Shown piece by piece: positions 28,398-37,480 of a stretch of DNA of 64,000 nt. The translations under genes and the position numbers were made by a program. The stretch is from JAWLAT01 sp041395325 (GTDB lineage Bacteria; Pseudomonadota; Gammaproteobacteria; Xanthomonadales; SZUA-5): the NCBI GenBank assembly GCA_041395325.1, contig JAWLAT010000001.1, positions 248,001 to 312,000 on the forward strand, in the 5' to 3' direction. Numbering within the stretch: position 1 is the stretch's first letter; every line of letters begins with the position of its first letter. The notes below the pieces were generated by a model. It saw only the letters and a program-made list of their open reading frames with translations. It ran no database searches and was not told the origin of the DNA.

Positions 28398-29861
28398 ATG
28401 AAAGCGAACAGCACTGTTTGGATGCTTCTGGCTGTCCTGCTTGGTGGTTGTGCCGTCGGACCGGACTTCAAGCGTCCGGCCGCGCCAAACGTGGTGGACT
28501 ATACGGTCACGCCGGTTGCCGCACAGACCGATTCCGCGCAGACGAGGTTGGGTGAAGCCCAGCGGCTCGTCACCGGCATGGCGGTCGATGCCCAGTGGTG
28601 GCGTAGTTTCAGGTCGCCCAAGCTCGACGTGCTGATCGAGACGGCGCTCACGGCCAGCCCCTCGCTCGCCGCCGCCCGCGCCACGCTGGGTCAGGCGCAA
28701 GAACTCCATGCCGCGCAGGCCGGATCGACGCTTTACCCTCAGGTGGACACGGGTCTGGGCGCCCAACGTCAACGCATGAGCCCAAGCGCCTTGGGCCAGG
28801 CGGGGGATGCGCGGACATTCAGCCTCTACAACGCCAGTGTCGGCGTGCGCTACAACCTCGATCTCGCCGGCGGGAACCGCCGCGCACTGGAGGCCCTGGC
28901 CGCTCGCGCGGACTTCCGCCGCTATGAACTGGATGCCGCGCGTCTCACCCTGGCGGGCAATATCGCCTCCGCCGCCATCACGCGGGCGCAGTTCGATGCC
29001 CAGATCGAGGCTACGGTCGCCATTCTGCGGGCCCAGGAGGAACAAGTGCAGATCGCCCGCGAACGCGTCCGCCTCGGACAGGCTGCACCTGACGAGGTGC
29101 TGTCGCTGCAAACCCAGGCGGAGCAGACGCGTGCCGAACTGCCCACGCTGCGTAAACAAATGCAGCAGACCGAGCATCTACTCGCCGTGCTTGCCGGTCG
29201 TGCACCGGGTGCCGGAGGTATCCCGGAATTCAGCTTGGCGGACTTCACCTTGCCCACTGAACTGCCCCTCGTGGTGCCGTCCGAACTGGTCCGACGCCGC
29301 CCGGACGTGCAGGCGTCGGAAGCCTTGCTGCACGCGGCCAACGCCGAGTACGGCGTTGCCGTGGCCAAGCTCTATCCACAGATCAATCTGAGCGCCAGCC
29401 TCGGCAGCCAGGCTCTCACTACCGGTGCCTTGTTCGGCAGCGGGTCGGCGGTGTGGAGCCTGGTCGGGCAACTGACCCAACCATTGTTCAATCCGGGACT
29501 TCCAGCTGAAAAGCGCGCGGCACTCGCCGCCTTTGAAGCTGCTGCAGCCAATTACCAGGGCGTTGTACTGGAAGCCCTGCGTAATGTTGCCGACGCTCTG
29601 CGCGCGGCGGAGAACGACGCCCAGACACTGGCTGCGCTGGCCGCCGCCGACGAGGCTGCGCATGGTTCACTGCGTTCCGTCGAGCGGCAATACCAACTCG
29701 GTACGGCCAGCTACGTGCAGCTGCTTATCGCCCAGCAGCAGGCGCAGCAGACCCGTATTGGTCTGGCCGCGGCTCAGGCGCAACGACTGGCCGACAGTGT
29801 GGCTTTGTATCAAGCGATGGGTACAGGGTCAGACGAACCAAACGTAATTTCGCTCCGCTAA
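28398..29861 (+). CDS. NodT-type outer membrane efflux lipoprotein (TolC-like)
   Basis: About 487 residues, starting at ATG 28398 with a near-perfect AGGAGGT upstream. It has a lipoprotein signal with lipobox LLGGC, then the family opening AVGPDFKRPAAP. Two outer-membrane efflux repeats follow, with typical blocks RYNLDLAGGNRRALEA, VPSELVRRRPDVQASEALL and LYPQINLSASLG. The long helices form the periplasmic tunnel. It completes a tripartite exporter with the HlyD and ABC proteins upstream and is the last gene of the operon. Confidence 0.92.
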   Translation: MKANSTVWMLLAVLLGGCAVGPDFKRPAAPNVVDYTVTPVAAQTDSAQTRLGEAQRLVTGMAVDAQWWRSFRSPKLDVLIETALTASPSLAAARATLGQAQELHAAQAGSTLYPQVDTGLGAQRQRMSPSALGQAGDARTFSLYNASVGVRYNLDLAGGNRRALEALAARADFRRYELDAARLTLAGNIASAAITRAQFDAQIEATVAILRAQEEQVQIARERVRLGQAAPDEVLSLQTQAEQTRAELPTLRKQMQQTEHLLAVLAGRAPGAGGIPEFSLADFTLPTELPLVVPSELVRRRPDVQASEALLHAANAEYGVAVAKLYPQINLSASLGSQALTTGALFGSGSAVWSLVGQLTQPLFNPGLPAEKRAALAAFEAAAANYQGVVLEALRNVADALRAAENDAQTLAALAAADEAAHGSLRSVERQYQLGTASYVQLLIAQQQAQQTRIGLAAAQAQRLADSVALYQAMGTGSDEPNVISLR

Positions 29862-30097
29862 GCGATACTTTCATCAAACCACTTGATTCGTCCGTGCGTA
29901 ACGCCTTGATCTGTATAGGCATGAAGTGTGGCATTTGCGGACTTCGGGCCAGCAGGAGAGAGCGAGGTCGGAGCGAGGAATGGCCAGGAGAGAGTGGAAT
30001 GTGGCTCGGAATGGGCTGAGAGGCTGATCGGCGCAGTCCGTAGGCTTCCGCAGGAACCCCCAAGAACACGCGGGAACCGGCGCGATCGGGCAAGAAA

Positions 30098-30125
30098 AAA
30101 CCCCAACCGAGAACGGTTGGGGTTT
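30098..30125 (-). terminator. Original intrinsic terminator of ssrA, separated from it by the island
   Basis: AAACCCCAACCG (30098-30109) and CGGTTGGGGTTT (30114-30125) form a perfect 12-base stem with a four-base loop. Read on the minus strand it is followed by a T-rich run (30095-30100). It lies immediately beyond the left att repeat, where the end of ssrA would be if the island were absent. It may also stop the nodT-type gene's transcript, which comes from the other side. Confidence 0.8.
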
Positions 30126-30130
30126 CATGA

Positions 30131-30154
30131 TTGGTGGAGGCGGGGGGAGTCGAA
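30131..30154. repeat. attL: 24-bp copy of the ssrA 3' end
   Basis: A 24-base segment starting TTGGTGGAGG and ending GGGAGTCGAA is identical to 50890-50913, which is the T-loop-to-CCA end of ssrA. Beyond it the match to ssrA stops. It marks the left boundary of an integrated element. Confidence 0.93.
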
Positions 30155-30504
30155 GTAACCAGGTAAGTGTCTATCCGAAAGGGTTTTGACGAACATGAGA
30201 AACAAGTTGCCCCCATTGTTGCCCCCATCGCGAGCGCCCGTCACCGAATTCGCCACTTCGAGCTACGACAGGCTCCGACGGCAGGATCGATCAGTGTGAG
30301 ACCCCCAATGCTGGGATACCAATTTGCCTGAAAAACCAACATCCCGACCCACCTGACTGCGGTGCCGATGGTTGCTGGGAGGGCGAGCTTGCCTATGAAC
30401 GTGGGTCGAAGGCTGATTTCAACCTGCCCTGAGAGAATCAGCGCGTTGGGCACATTACTATCCCGAACGCGTATGTCTGAGAGCGTCGAAAGGACGATGG
30501 GCCG
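30155..30504. other. Non-coding left end of the island with integrase arm-type repeats
   Basis: There is no credible gene in these 350 bases. GTTGCCCCC occurs at 30206-30214 and 30218-30226, 12 bases apart, and the same word recurs at the other end (50756-50786). These are candidate arm-type integrase binding sites. The part just before hsdR should hold that operon's promoter, with AAAGGA at about 30489-30494 as ribosome binding site. Confidence 0.55.
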
Positions 30505-32844
30505 TTGAAGAAGTCCCTCACCGAAACCGAGATCTGCGACCTCTACATCACGCCGGCCATCGTGCGTGCAGGCTGGGACCAGCACACCCAGGTGCGGCGG
30601 GAGTTCTCCTTCACAGATGGTCAGGTGATGGTGCGGGGCAAGCTGGCGGTGCGGGGCAAGCGCAAGCGGGCTGATTACCTGCTGTTCCATGGTCCCAACT
30701 TTCCGCTGGCGGTGGTCGAGGCCAAGGACAATCACGCTCCGGTCGGCGGCGGTATCCAGCAGGCGCTGGGCTATGCGCAGGCGCTTGATGTGCCGTTCGT
30801 CTTCAGCAGCAATGGTGACGGCTTCGTTTTCCACGACCGCACCGGGCAGTCGGACGACCGCGAACAGCTACTCTCGCTCGAAGACTTCCCCAGCCCCGCA
30901 GCACTGTGGTCTCGCTATCGCGCCTGGAAAGGCCTGTCGGACGATACCGAGCGCGTGATCCGCCAGCCCTATCACGACGACGGCAGCGGCAAGGAGCCAC
31001 GCTACTACCAGCGCATCGCTATCCAGCGGACGATCGAAGCGGTTGCCCGAGGCCAGCGCCGCATCCTGCTGACGATGGCCACCGGCACGGGCAAGACCTA
31101 CACCGCCTTCCAGATCATCTGGCGCCTGTGGAAGGCCGGCACCGTCAAGCGCGTGCTGTTCCTGGCTGATCGCAACATCCTGGTCGACCAGACCATCACC
31201 AACGACTTCAAGCCCTTCGGCGCAGTCATGACCAAGGTGCAGAACCGCACCGTGGACAAGTCCTACGAGGTTTACTTGGCCCTCTATCAGGCGGTCTCGG
31301 GCACCGAGGAGGAGCAGAACGTCTACAAGCAGTTCTCGCCGGAGTTCTTCGACCTGGTCGTCATCGACGAATGTCACCGCGGCTCGGCCCGCGAGCAATC
31401 GGCCTGGCGCGAGATCCTCGACTGGTTCGACCCGGCCATCCAGCTGGGCCTGACCGCCACACCCAAGGAAACCACCGAGGTCTCCACGCTGACCTACTTC
31501 GGCGACCCGGTCTACACCTACTCGCTGAAGGACGGCATCGCCGACGGCTTCCTGGCGCCCTACAAAGTCGTGCGCGTCGATCTGGATCGTGACCTGCAGG
31601 GCTGGCGACCGCCGGCCGGGATGAAGGATGACCTCGGCCAGGAGATCGAGGATCGCGTCTACAACCAACGCGACATGGACCGTGTGCTCGTACTCAATCA
31701 GCGCACGCGACTGGTCGCCGCCAAGGTCTGCGACTACTTGCTGGCCACCGACCCCTACGGTAAGACCATCGTCTTCTGCGAGGACATCGACCACGCCAGC
31801 CGGATGCGGTCGGCGTTGATCAACGAAGTCTCGCGGCGCTGGCCCGGCGAGCAGGCCAACCTGGCGCGCTTTGTGGTCCAGATCACTGGTGACAATGACG
31901 AGGGCAAACGCGCGCTGGACGACTTCATCCATCCCGAACGCCGCTATCCGGTCATCGCCACCACCAGCAAGCTGCTGACCACCGGCGTCGACGCCAAGAC
32001 CTGCAAGCTGATCGTGCTCGACCAGCGCATCGAATCGATGATCGAGTTCAAGCAGATCGTCGGCCGTGGTACCCGCATCCACGAGGAAGCCGGCAAGCTC
32101 TGGTTCACCATCATGGACTTCAAGAAGGCCACCGAGCTGTTTGCCGATCCAGACTTCGACGGTGAGCCAATCGTGGTCTACCAGCCCGGAGGCGGCGACA
32201 CCATCACGCCGCCAGACCCTGGCGGGCTGGACATCGGCGATGTTGAGATTGGCCCGATTTACCCCGTTCCGACCGATGGCCAGTTGAAGTTCGTAGTCAG
32301 TGGAGTCGAGGTCACCGTGGTTGCCGAGCGCGTGCAGTACTACGGCGCCGACGGCCGCCTGATCACCGAGTCACTGAAGGACTACACCCGCTCGGCAGTG
32401 CGCGATCGCTATCAGAGTCTCGATGCCTTCCTGCGGCGCTGGAGCGAGGCCGAGCGCAAGCAGACGGTGATCGATGAACTGGCAGAGCGAGGCGTGCTGC
32501 TCGATGCGCTGTGCGAGCAGGTGGGTAAGGAGCTCGATCCCTTCGACCTGGTTTGCCACGTCGCCTTCGATCGCCCGCCGCTGACCCGCCGCGAGCGCGC
32601 TGACAGCGTCCGCAAACGGGATGTCTACGCCCGCTTCGAGGGCCAGGCCCGCGCTGTGCTCGATGCGCTGCTGGACAAGTACGCAGACGAAGGCGTGCTG
32701 CCCGAGGAACCCAGGGTGCTGCGCAACCAACCTTTCGACCGCATGGGCACCGTGGTCGAACTGATGCGATTGTTCGGCGGCAAGGAGGGCTACCAAGCCG
32801 CGGTGCGCAGCCTCGAAGCGGAGATCTACAGAGACGCAGGCTGA
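30505..32844 (+). CDS. hsdR: Type I restriction enzyme R subunit HsdR
   Basis: HsdR is the translocating, DNA-cutting subunit. The N-terminal nuclease region has RADYLLFHGPNFPLAVVEAKD (the PD-(D/E)xK pattern, residues about 53-73). The helicase core has Walker A MATGTGKTYTAF, DECHRGS, LTATPKET and motif VI QIVGRGTRI. At 779 residues it is close to the EcoEI-type (IB) HsdR and shorter than EcoKI. No ATG is available at the 5' end; TTG at 30505 with AAAGGA upstream is the best start. It heads hsdR-orf-hsdM-hsdS. Confidence 0.95.
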   Translation: MKKSLTETEICDLYITPAIVRAGWDQHTQVRREFSFTDGQVMVRGKLAVRGKRKRADYLLFHGPNFPLAVVEAKDNHAPVGGGIQQALGYAQALDVPFVFSSNGDGFVFHDRTGQSDDREQLLSLEDFPSPAALWSRYRAWKGLSDDTERVIRQPYHDDGSGKEPRYYQRIAIQRTIEAVARGQRRILLTMATGTGKTYTAFQIIWRLWKAGTVKRVLFLADRNILVDQTITNDFKPFGAVMTKVQNRTVDKSYEVYLALYQAVSGTEEEQNVYKQFSPEFFDLVVIDECHRGSAREQSAWREILDWFDPAIQLGLTATPKETTEVSTLTYFGDPVYTYSLKDGIADGFLAPYKVVRVDLDRDLQGWRPPAGMKDDLGQEIEDRVYNQRDMDRVLVLNQRTRLVAAKVCDYLLATDPYGKTIVFCEDIDHASRMRSALINEVSRRWPGEQANLARFVVQITGDNDEGKRALDDFIHPERRYPVIATTSKLLTTGVDAKTCKLIVLDQRIESMIEFKQIVGRGTRIHEEAGKLWFTIMDFKKATELFADPDFDGEPIVVYQPGGGDTITPPDPGGLDIGDVEIGPIYPVPTDGQLKFVVSGVEVTVVAERVQYYGADGRLITESLKDYTRSAVRDRYQSLDAFLRRWSEAERKQTVIDELAERGVLLDALCEQVGKELDPFDLVCHVAFDRPPLTRRERADSVRKRDVYARFEGQARAVLDALLDKYADEGVLPEEPRVLRNQPFDRMGTVVELMRLFGGKEGYQAAVRSLEAEIYRDAG

Positions 32845-32880
32845 TGCTGTGGCCTGCAACTACAAGGGGGAGAAATAGGT

Positions 32881-33561
32881 ATGGCTGCTGGTACTACTAC
32901 GGATGCGCGGAGAGCATTTGACGCGATCGCGACGCACCTTTCATCTAAACGAATGGAGCTCCGAGTTGCGATTGAGCATGGGCGTGGAATCGAGGGTTGG
33001 CTACAGCACGAGGCAATCGTCGCGCTCGACAACGCGTATTGGGGCGATCTGGCCGGACGGTTGTATAGCTTTGGAAGGGAAGGACTACGCCACAAGGACT
33101 CTTCGACGTACGACGAGGCATCGAAGAGGCGCCCGTTCGATTTGGTCTTCGAAGATCCTGAAATGGTAGGTTGCTTGAAAATCTACATGCCGTGGAAGAC
33201 GCTGACCGAAGCGATCCGGGACGTCCGGAAGGACCTTATCGAACTTCGAGAACACCCCAATCATGGATTCCTGATCGCTGGACGGCTCGACTTTGACGAT
33301 ACAAAGACGACCCAGGGTCGAGAGCGCAAGCGCTCGGGCGGTGGCGATTGGCTGAAGGACGTCGTGCGCGGGGCGCAAGATGGCATGCGACTGAAATCGC
33401 TCGCCTCCTCGTCAAGTGATTCGGACGCGGAATTCATCCATATGGAAATTCCGCCGATGCGTTGGGACTGGCCAGATGGCGCTGGCGGCTGGACGGAGGG
33501 CTATCGTGAGCCATTTCTTGCGCTTGGTGGCTGGTCGGTTTGGCGTCCAACGACGGGCTGA
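32881..33561 (+). CDS. Unknown protein inserted between hsdR and hsdM, possible degenerate PD-(D/E)xK fold
   Basis: The 226-residue protein has AAGGGGGAG upstream of its ATG and ends three bases before hsdM, so it is part of the restriction operon. I do not recognise a family. Visible are GIEGWLQHEAIVALDNAYWG, which resembles the glutamate-bearing first helix of restriction-type nucleases, and FDLVFEDPEMVGCLKIYMPW, where D...CLK could be a decayed D-x(n)-ExK motif. A serine-rich SLASSSSDSDAE and tryptophan-rich C-terminus follow. Its codon use is visibly more AT-rich than hsdR and hsdM. It might be an anti-restriction, accessory nuclease or regulatory factor; none of these is shown. Confidence 0.7.
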   Translation: MAAGTTTDARRAFDAIATHLSSKRMELRVAIEHGRGIEGWLQHEAIVALDNAYWGDLAGRLYSFGREGLRHKDSSTYDEASKRRPFDLVFEDPEMVGCLKIYMPWKTLTEAIRDVRKDLIELREHPNHGFLIAGRLDFDDTKTTQGRERKRSGGGDWLKDVVRGAQDGMRLKSLASSSSDSDAEFIHMEIPPMRWDWPDGAGGWTEGYREPFLALGGWSVWRPTTG

Positions 33562-33564
33562 AGC

Positions 33565-35082
33565 ATGTCCCTCTCCACCACCATCAAGTCCATCCAGGAC
33601 ATCATGCGCAAGGACGTCGGCGTCGATGGCGACGCCCAGCGCATTGGCCAGCTGGTCTGGGTCCTGTTCCTGAAGATCTGGGATGACCGCGAGCAGGAGC
33701 TGGAGCTGCTCGACGATGCCTACGTCTCGCCGCTGCTGCATGTCACCTGGACTGATCCGACTGGCGAACAGCAGTACGCGCGTGATCTGCGCTGGCGCAG
33801 CTGGGCCGCCGATGCCGAGGGCGACACGGGCGACAAGCTGCTCGCCTTTGCCAATGACGTGCTGTTCCCTGCGCTGAAGGGCATGGATGCAGGCCCGCGC
33901 AGCGATGACATGGGCCAGGAGGCGCTGCGCCGCCGCCGGGTGCTGGTCAAGTCGGTGTTTGAGGACGCCTACCAGTACATGAAGTCCGGCACCCTGCTGC
34001 GTCAGGTGCTGAACAAGGTGCAGGAGTCCGTCGACTTCAATGACAGCAAGTCCCGCCACCTGTTCGGCGACATCTACGAGCAGATCCTCAAGGACCTGCA
34101 AAGCGCCGGCAATGCCGGTGAGTACTACACCCCGCGGGCACTGACCGAATTCGCTGTCGATCGGGTCAACCCGCAGCTGGGCGAGATCATCCTCGACCCG
34201 GCTTGCGGCACCGGCGGCTTCCTGTCCTGCGCAATCGAACACGTGCGCAAGCGCCAGGTGCAGACCCCCGAGCAGGAGGCCGAGTTGCAGGCCAGCATTC
34301 GCGGTGTGGAGAAGAAGCCGCTGCCGCATCTGCTGGCCATCACCAACATGATCGTCCACGGTATTGATGTGCCCACCGGCGTGCGCCACGACAACACCCT
34401 GGCCCGGCCGCTGCGCGACATCGGCATGAAGGACCGGGTCGACGTGATCCTGACCAATCCGCCCTTCGGCGGCATGGAGGAAGACGGCATCGAGCACAAC
34501 TTTCCGGCCGACTTTCGCACCCGCGAAACCGCCGATCTGTTTCTGGTGCTGATCATCGAGCTGCTCAAACCCGGTGGCCGCGCGGCGGTGGTGTTGCCCG
34601 ACGGCACGCTGTTCGGCGAAGGCGTCAAGACCCGCATCAAGGAGCGCCTGCTCGCCGAGTGCGAGCTGCACACCATCGTCCGCCTGCCCAAGGGGGTGTT
34701 CGCCCCCTACACCAGCATCCAGACCAACCTGCTGTTCTTCACCAAGGGCCGGCCGACCCGGGAGATCTGGTACTACGAGCACCCCTATCCGCCCGGCTAC
34801 AAGTCCTACTCCAAGACCAAGCCAATGCGCATCGAGGAGTTCGCCGCCGAGCACGCCTGGTGGACCGATCGCCGCGAGAGCGAGCAGGCCTGGCGGGTCG
34901 ACATCGAGCAGATCCGCGCCCGCGGCTACAACCTCGACATCAAGAACCCCAATGCCCCCGAGCTGACCCACGAGGACCCGGACGCGCTGCTGGAGCGCTA
35001 CCACCAGGCCCGCGCCGCGGCCGCCGAGATCCGCGAGCAGCTGCGCCAGGCCCTGGCCGATGCCCTGGAAGGCCGCGCATGA
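33565..35082 (+). CDS. hsdM: Type I DNA methyltransferase subunit HsdM
   Basis: HsdM makes N6-methyladenine with HsdS as specificity partner. The 505-residue protein has an N-terminal helical domain, QRIGQLVWVLFLKIWDDRE. The SAM-binding motif I is DPACGTGGFLSCAIEH (residues about 210-225) and the catalytic motif IV is TNPPFGG (about 299). GEYYTPRALTEF, a conserved HsdM block, precedes motif I. It overlaps hsdS by four bases (ATGA), the usual arrangement. Confidence 0.96.
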   Translation: MSLSTTIKSIQDIMRKDVGVDGDAQRIGQLVWVLFLKIWDDREQELELLDDAYVSPLLHVTWTDPTGEQQYARDLRWRSWAADAEGDTGDKLLAFANDVLFPALKGMDAGPRSDDMGQEALRRRRVLVKSVFEDAYQYMKSGTLLRQVLNKVQESVDFNDSKSRHLFGDIYEQILKDLQSAGNAGEYYTPRALTEFAVDRVNPQLGEIILDPACGTGGFLSCAIEHVRKRQVQTPEQEAELQASIRGVEKKPLPHLLAITNMIVHGIDVPTGVRHDNTLARPLRDIGMKDRVDVILTNPPFGGMEEDGIEHNFPADFRTRETADLFLVLIIELLKPGGRAAVVLPDGTLFGEGVKTRIKERLLAECELHTIVRLPKGVFAPYTSIQTNLLFFTKGRPTREIWYYEHPYPPGYKSYSKTKPMRIEEFAAEHAWWTDRRESEQAWRVDIEQIRARGYNLDIKNPNAPELTHEDPDALLERYHQARAAAAEIREQLRQALADALEGRA

Positions 35083-36632
35083 CCCCGCACGATCTGCTCG
35101 CCGCCTTCGAAACGCTGGCGGATGCGCCGGATGGGGTGAAGCGGCTGCGGGACCTGGTTTTGTCGCTGGCGGTGCGGGGGGAATTGGTGAGGCAGGATCC
35201 TCGCGAGGGGCGTGCCGCTGAGCTGCTAGCCCAGCTTCAAGAAAGCAAGCGTGCGTCCGTCGCCTCATGGGGCCTCAGGCGATCACGACCACTCGCGGGC
35301 ATTCCGGCGGATGTTCCACACGAAGTTCCGTCCGCGTGGACTTGGTGCAGGATGGGTGACGTCGCCAACCCGCAGGCGGGCTTCGCCTTCAGGTCCACAG
35401 GGTTCAACGAGATTGGCGAGGGGCTACCGCTAATTCGGATTCGAGACGTTCTTGGGGGCCAAACTGACACGTTCTTTGCCGGCGAGTACCGCGACGAGTT
35501 CATAGTCGAGAAGGGTGATTTCCTCATCGGTATGGACGGCAACTTCAATATCGGCAGGTGGCAGGGCCGGCGAGCACTTCTAAACCAGCGAGTCACAAGA
35601 CTTCGATGGTTTTCGGGCAACGTCGAGCCTTCGTTCATCACGATCGCCCTACAGGAGCGATTGAGCGAGCTTCATGGAAGCAAGGCGTACACGACGGTTC
35701 AGCACCTCTCGGGCAAGCAGATGGAAGATGCACTGATCCCGCTCCCACCTCTCGCCGAACAACACCGCATCGTCGCCCGCGTGGACGAACTGATGGGCCT
35801 GCTCGACCGCCTGGAGGCCGACCGCAACACCCGCGACGAACTGCGCCGCGCCGCCCGCGACGCCGCCCTCGCCGACCTCCGCAACGCCCCCGACCCCGAG
35901 GCGGTCGAAACCGCCTGGACCCGCATCGCCCAGCAGATGGACGACCTGTTCATCGAACCCGAGGACGTGGCGCCGTTGCGGCAGGCGGTGTTGGAGTTGG
36001 CGGTGCTGGGGCGGCTCACGGGAGACGACGTCGGCAGCTGGTCGCCGACATGCCTGGGGGACCTGCTCGTCGATGGTCCGACAAACGGGTGGTCGCCCAA
36101 AGCGGTTGACTACCCGACTCCGGTGAAGTCACTCAAGTTGAGCGCAACGACGCGGGGATATTTCGACTCCGAGCAGTACAAGTACGTCGACCCGTCTGGC
36201 GGCATCGACGACAGATTGTGGCTGAAGCCTGGAGATCTGCTCATTCAGCGGTCCAACACGCCGGAGTATGTCGGTACTGCTGCCGTCTATGACGGTCCAC
36301 TGCGCACATTTATTTACCCCGACCTGATGATGCGATGCCGATTCGCCCCTACTGTGGATGTCGCCTTCATCCACGTTGCTCTTAGCGCCCCCGCGTGCCG
36401 TACGTGGGTATCTGCCAAAGCTAGCGGAACATCGAAGTCGATGGTGAAGATAAATCAGAGTACCGTGAGGTCGATCCCGCTGAGTTTGCCGCCGAAGGCG
36501 AAGCAGATCGAGATCGTTGAGTCAGTTCGTCGGCTACACGAACTATGCGATCGATTGATGGTCCGCCTGACCTCTTCGCGCGTCCTGCAGGCGCAGTTCG
36601 CTGGCGCCGCCGTTCATCATCTTCATATCTAG
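35079..36632 (+). CDS. hsdS: Type I restriction specificity subunit HsdS
   Basis: About 517 residues, with two target recognition domains (roughly 75-225 and 325-475). They are separated by the conserved helical spacer containing PLPPLAEQHRIVARVDELMGLLDRLEAD, and a second copy (PLSLPPKAKQIEIVESVRRL) lies near the end. The two recognition domains are less GC-rich than the spacer, as expected for modules exchanged by recombination. The N-terminal 50 residues (MTPHDLLAAFETLADAPDG) resemble the HsdS type found with EcoEI-like systems. The recognition sequence cannot be predicted from this. Confidence 0.94.
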   Translation: MTPHDLLAAFETLADAPDGVKRLRDLVLSLAVRGELVRQDPREGRAAELLAQLQESKRASVASWGLRRSRPLAGIPADVPHEVPSAWTWCRMGDVANPQAGFAFRSTGFNEIGEGLPLIRIRDVLGGQTDTFFAGEYRDEFIVEKGDFLIGMDGNFNIGRWQGRRALLNQRVTRLRWFSGNVEPSFITIALQERLSELHGSKAYTTVQHLSGKQMEDALIPLPPLAEQHRIVARVDELMGLLDRLEADRNTRDELRRAARDAALADLRNAPDPEAVETAWTRIAQQMDDLFIEPEDVAPLRQAVLELAVLGRLTGDDVGSWSPTCLGDLLVDGPTNGWSPKAVDYPTPVKSLKLSATTRGYFDSEQYKYVDPSGGIDDRLWLKPGDLLIQRSNTPEYVGTAAVYDGPLRTFIYPDLMMRCRFAPTVDVAFIHVALSAPACRTWVSAKASGTSKSMVKINQSTVRSIPLSLPPKAKQIEIVESVRRLHELCDRLMVRLTSSRVLQAQFAGAAVHHLHI

Positions 36633-36703
36633 AGCGTCCGTACTGCCATTGATCTGCTGCCACCATTCGCAGACTGCTGGATCCGCTTTAACGGGAGGCA
36701 CAC

Positions 36704-37420
36704 ATGCGTTCTTTCGACTCAATCCCTGAACGGCAATGGATACACATCAGTCATCGTTCCGGAGGCAAGTGGCTCCTTCCCGTTCGACTCGACGTGCAGT
36801 GCCCAAAACCGGGTTGCGGCCGCGATCTGATCCAGGCTTCGGTTGTCTGGCAGGAACATGACATGCTCGCATCAGGCAAGGTGAACTGCGGGAAGTGCTC
36901 GTCGACGGTGTATTTCGCAGCACTCTTTGCTTCCAAGGGCAAGCCGGAATCCCCAGTTAGGCCGACAACGATCGTCCAGTGGCCGGAATCGCCCTCCACA
37001 GCTTTCCCAGAGGCAGCAAGGGTCTCGCCGAGATTCATTGCCGCGCACGCCGAGGCGGAGCGTGCTCACCGTCTCGGTCTCGTAGAGCTTGCCGGGATGG
37101 GTTACCGCCGGGCGTTGGAAGTGCTCGTGAAGGACGACGCGATATCACGGTTTCCGGGTTCCAGAGAGACCATTGAGAGAGAGGCTCTCGGATCCTGCAT
37201 CGCGAACAGAATAGATGATCCATTGGTTCGCGAAGCTGCGAAACGGTTGACATGGCTCGGGAACGATTGGGCCCACTACGTCAGGAGTTGGACCCAGTAT
37301 GACGTCGACCACATGAAGACCATGCTCGGCATGGTCGCTCAGTTTCTGATGATGAGGGCTTCTCTTGAACGCCTCCCAGAGGAGATGCCTGCAGGAAAGA
37401 AGCCGCGAGAGGCGTCATAG
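36704..37420 (+). CDS. DUF4145 domain protein with N-terminal zinc ribbon
   Basis: The 238-residue protein has GGGAGG before its ATG. The N-terminal half has a CPKPGCG...CGKC zinc-ribbon pattern (residues about 34-72). The C-terminal half matches DUF4145: AEAERAHRLGLVELAGMGYRRALEVLVKDD and LGNDWAHYV. DUF4145 domains are found in and next to type I restriction proteins and other defence genes, probably as nucleic-acid or complex-assembly modules. It lies 71 bases after hsdS and could be the last gene of that operon or an independent unit. Confidence 0.8.
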   Translation: MRSFDSIPERQWIHISHRSGGKWLLPVRLDVQCPKPGCGRDLIQASVVWQEHDMLASGKVNCGKCSSTVYFAALFASKGKPESPVRPTTIVQWPESPSTAFPEAARVSPRFIAAHAEAERAHRLGLVELAGMGYRRALEVLVKDDAISRFPGSRETIEREALGSCIANRIDDPLVREAAKRLTWLGNDWAHYVRSWTQYDVDHMKTMLGMVAQFLMMRASLERLPEEMPAGKKPREAS

Positions 37421-37480
37421 GTCAGCTGAAAGATATGTACCGTTGAGAAAACCAAGTGTCACACAGGGAAAATAGCCAAC

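Noticed and set aside
30131..30154. A second tmRNA or tRNA gene at the left end of the island
   Set aside because: Only 24 bases match the ssrA 3' end and no acceptor stem partner or tag frame exists there; it is an att repeat.
33412..35268. 618-residue open frame on the minus strand
   Set aside because: It is antisense to hsdM with all its motifs in the opposite frame; long shadow frames are common in high-GC coding DNA.
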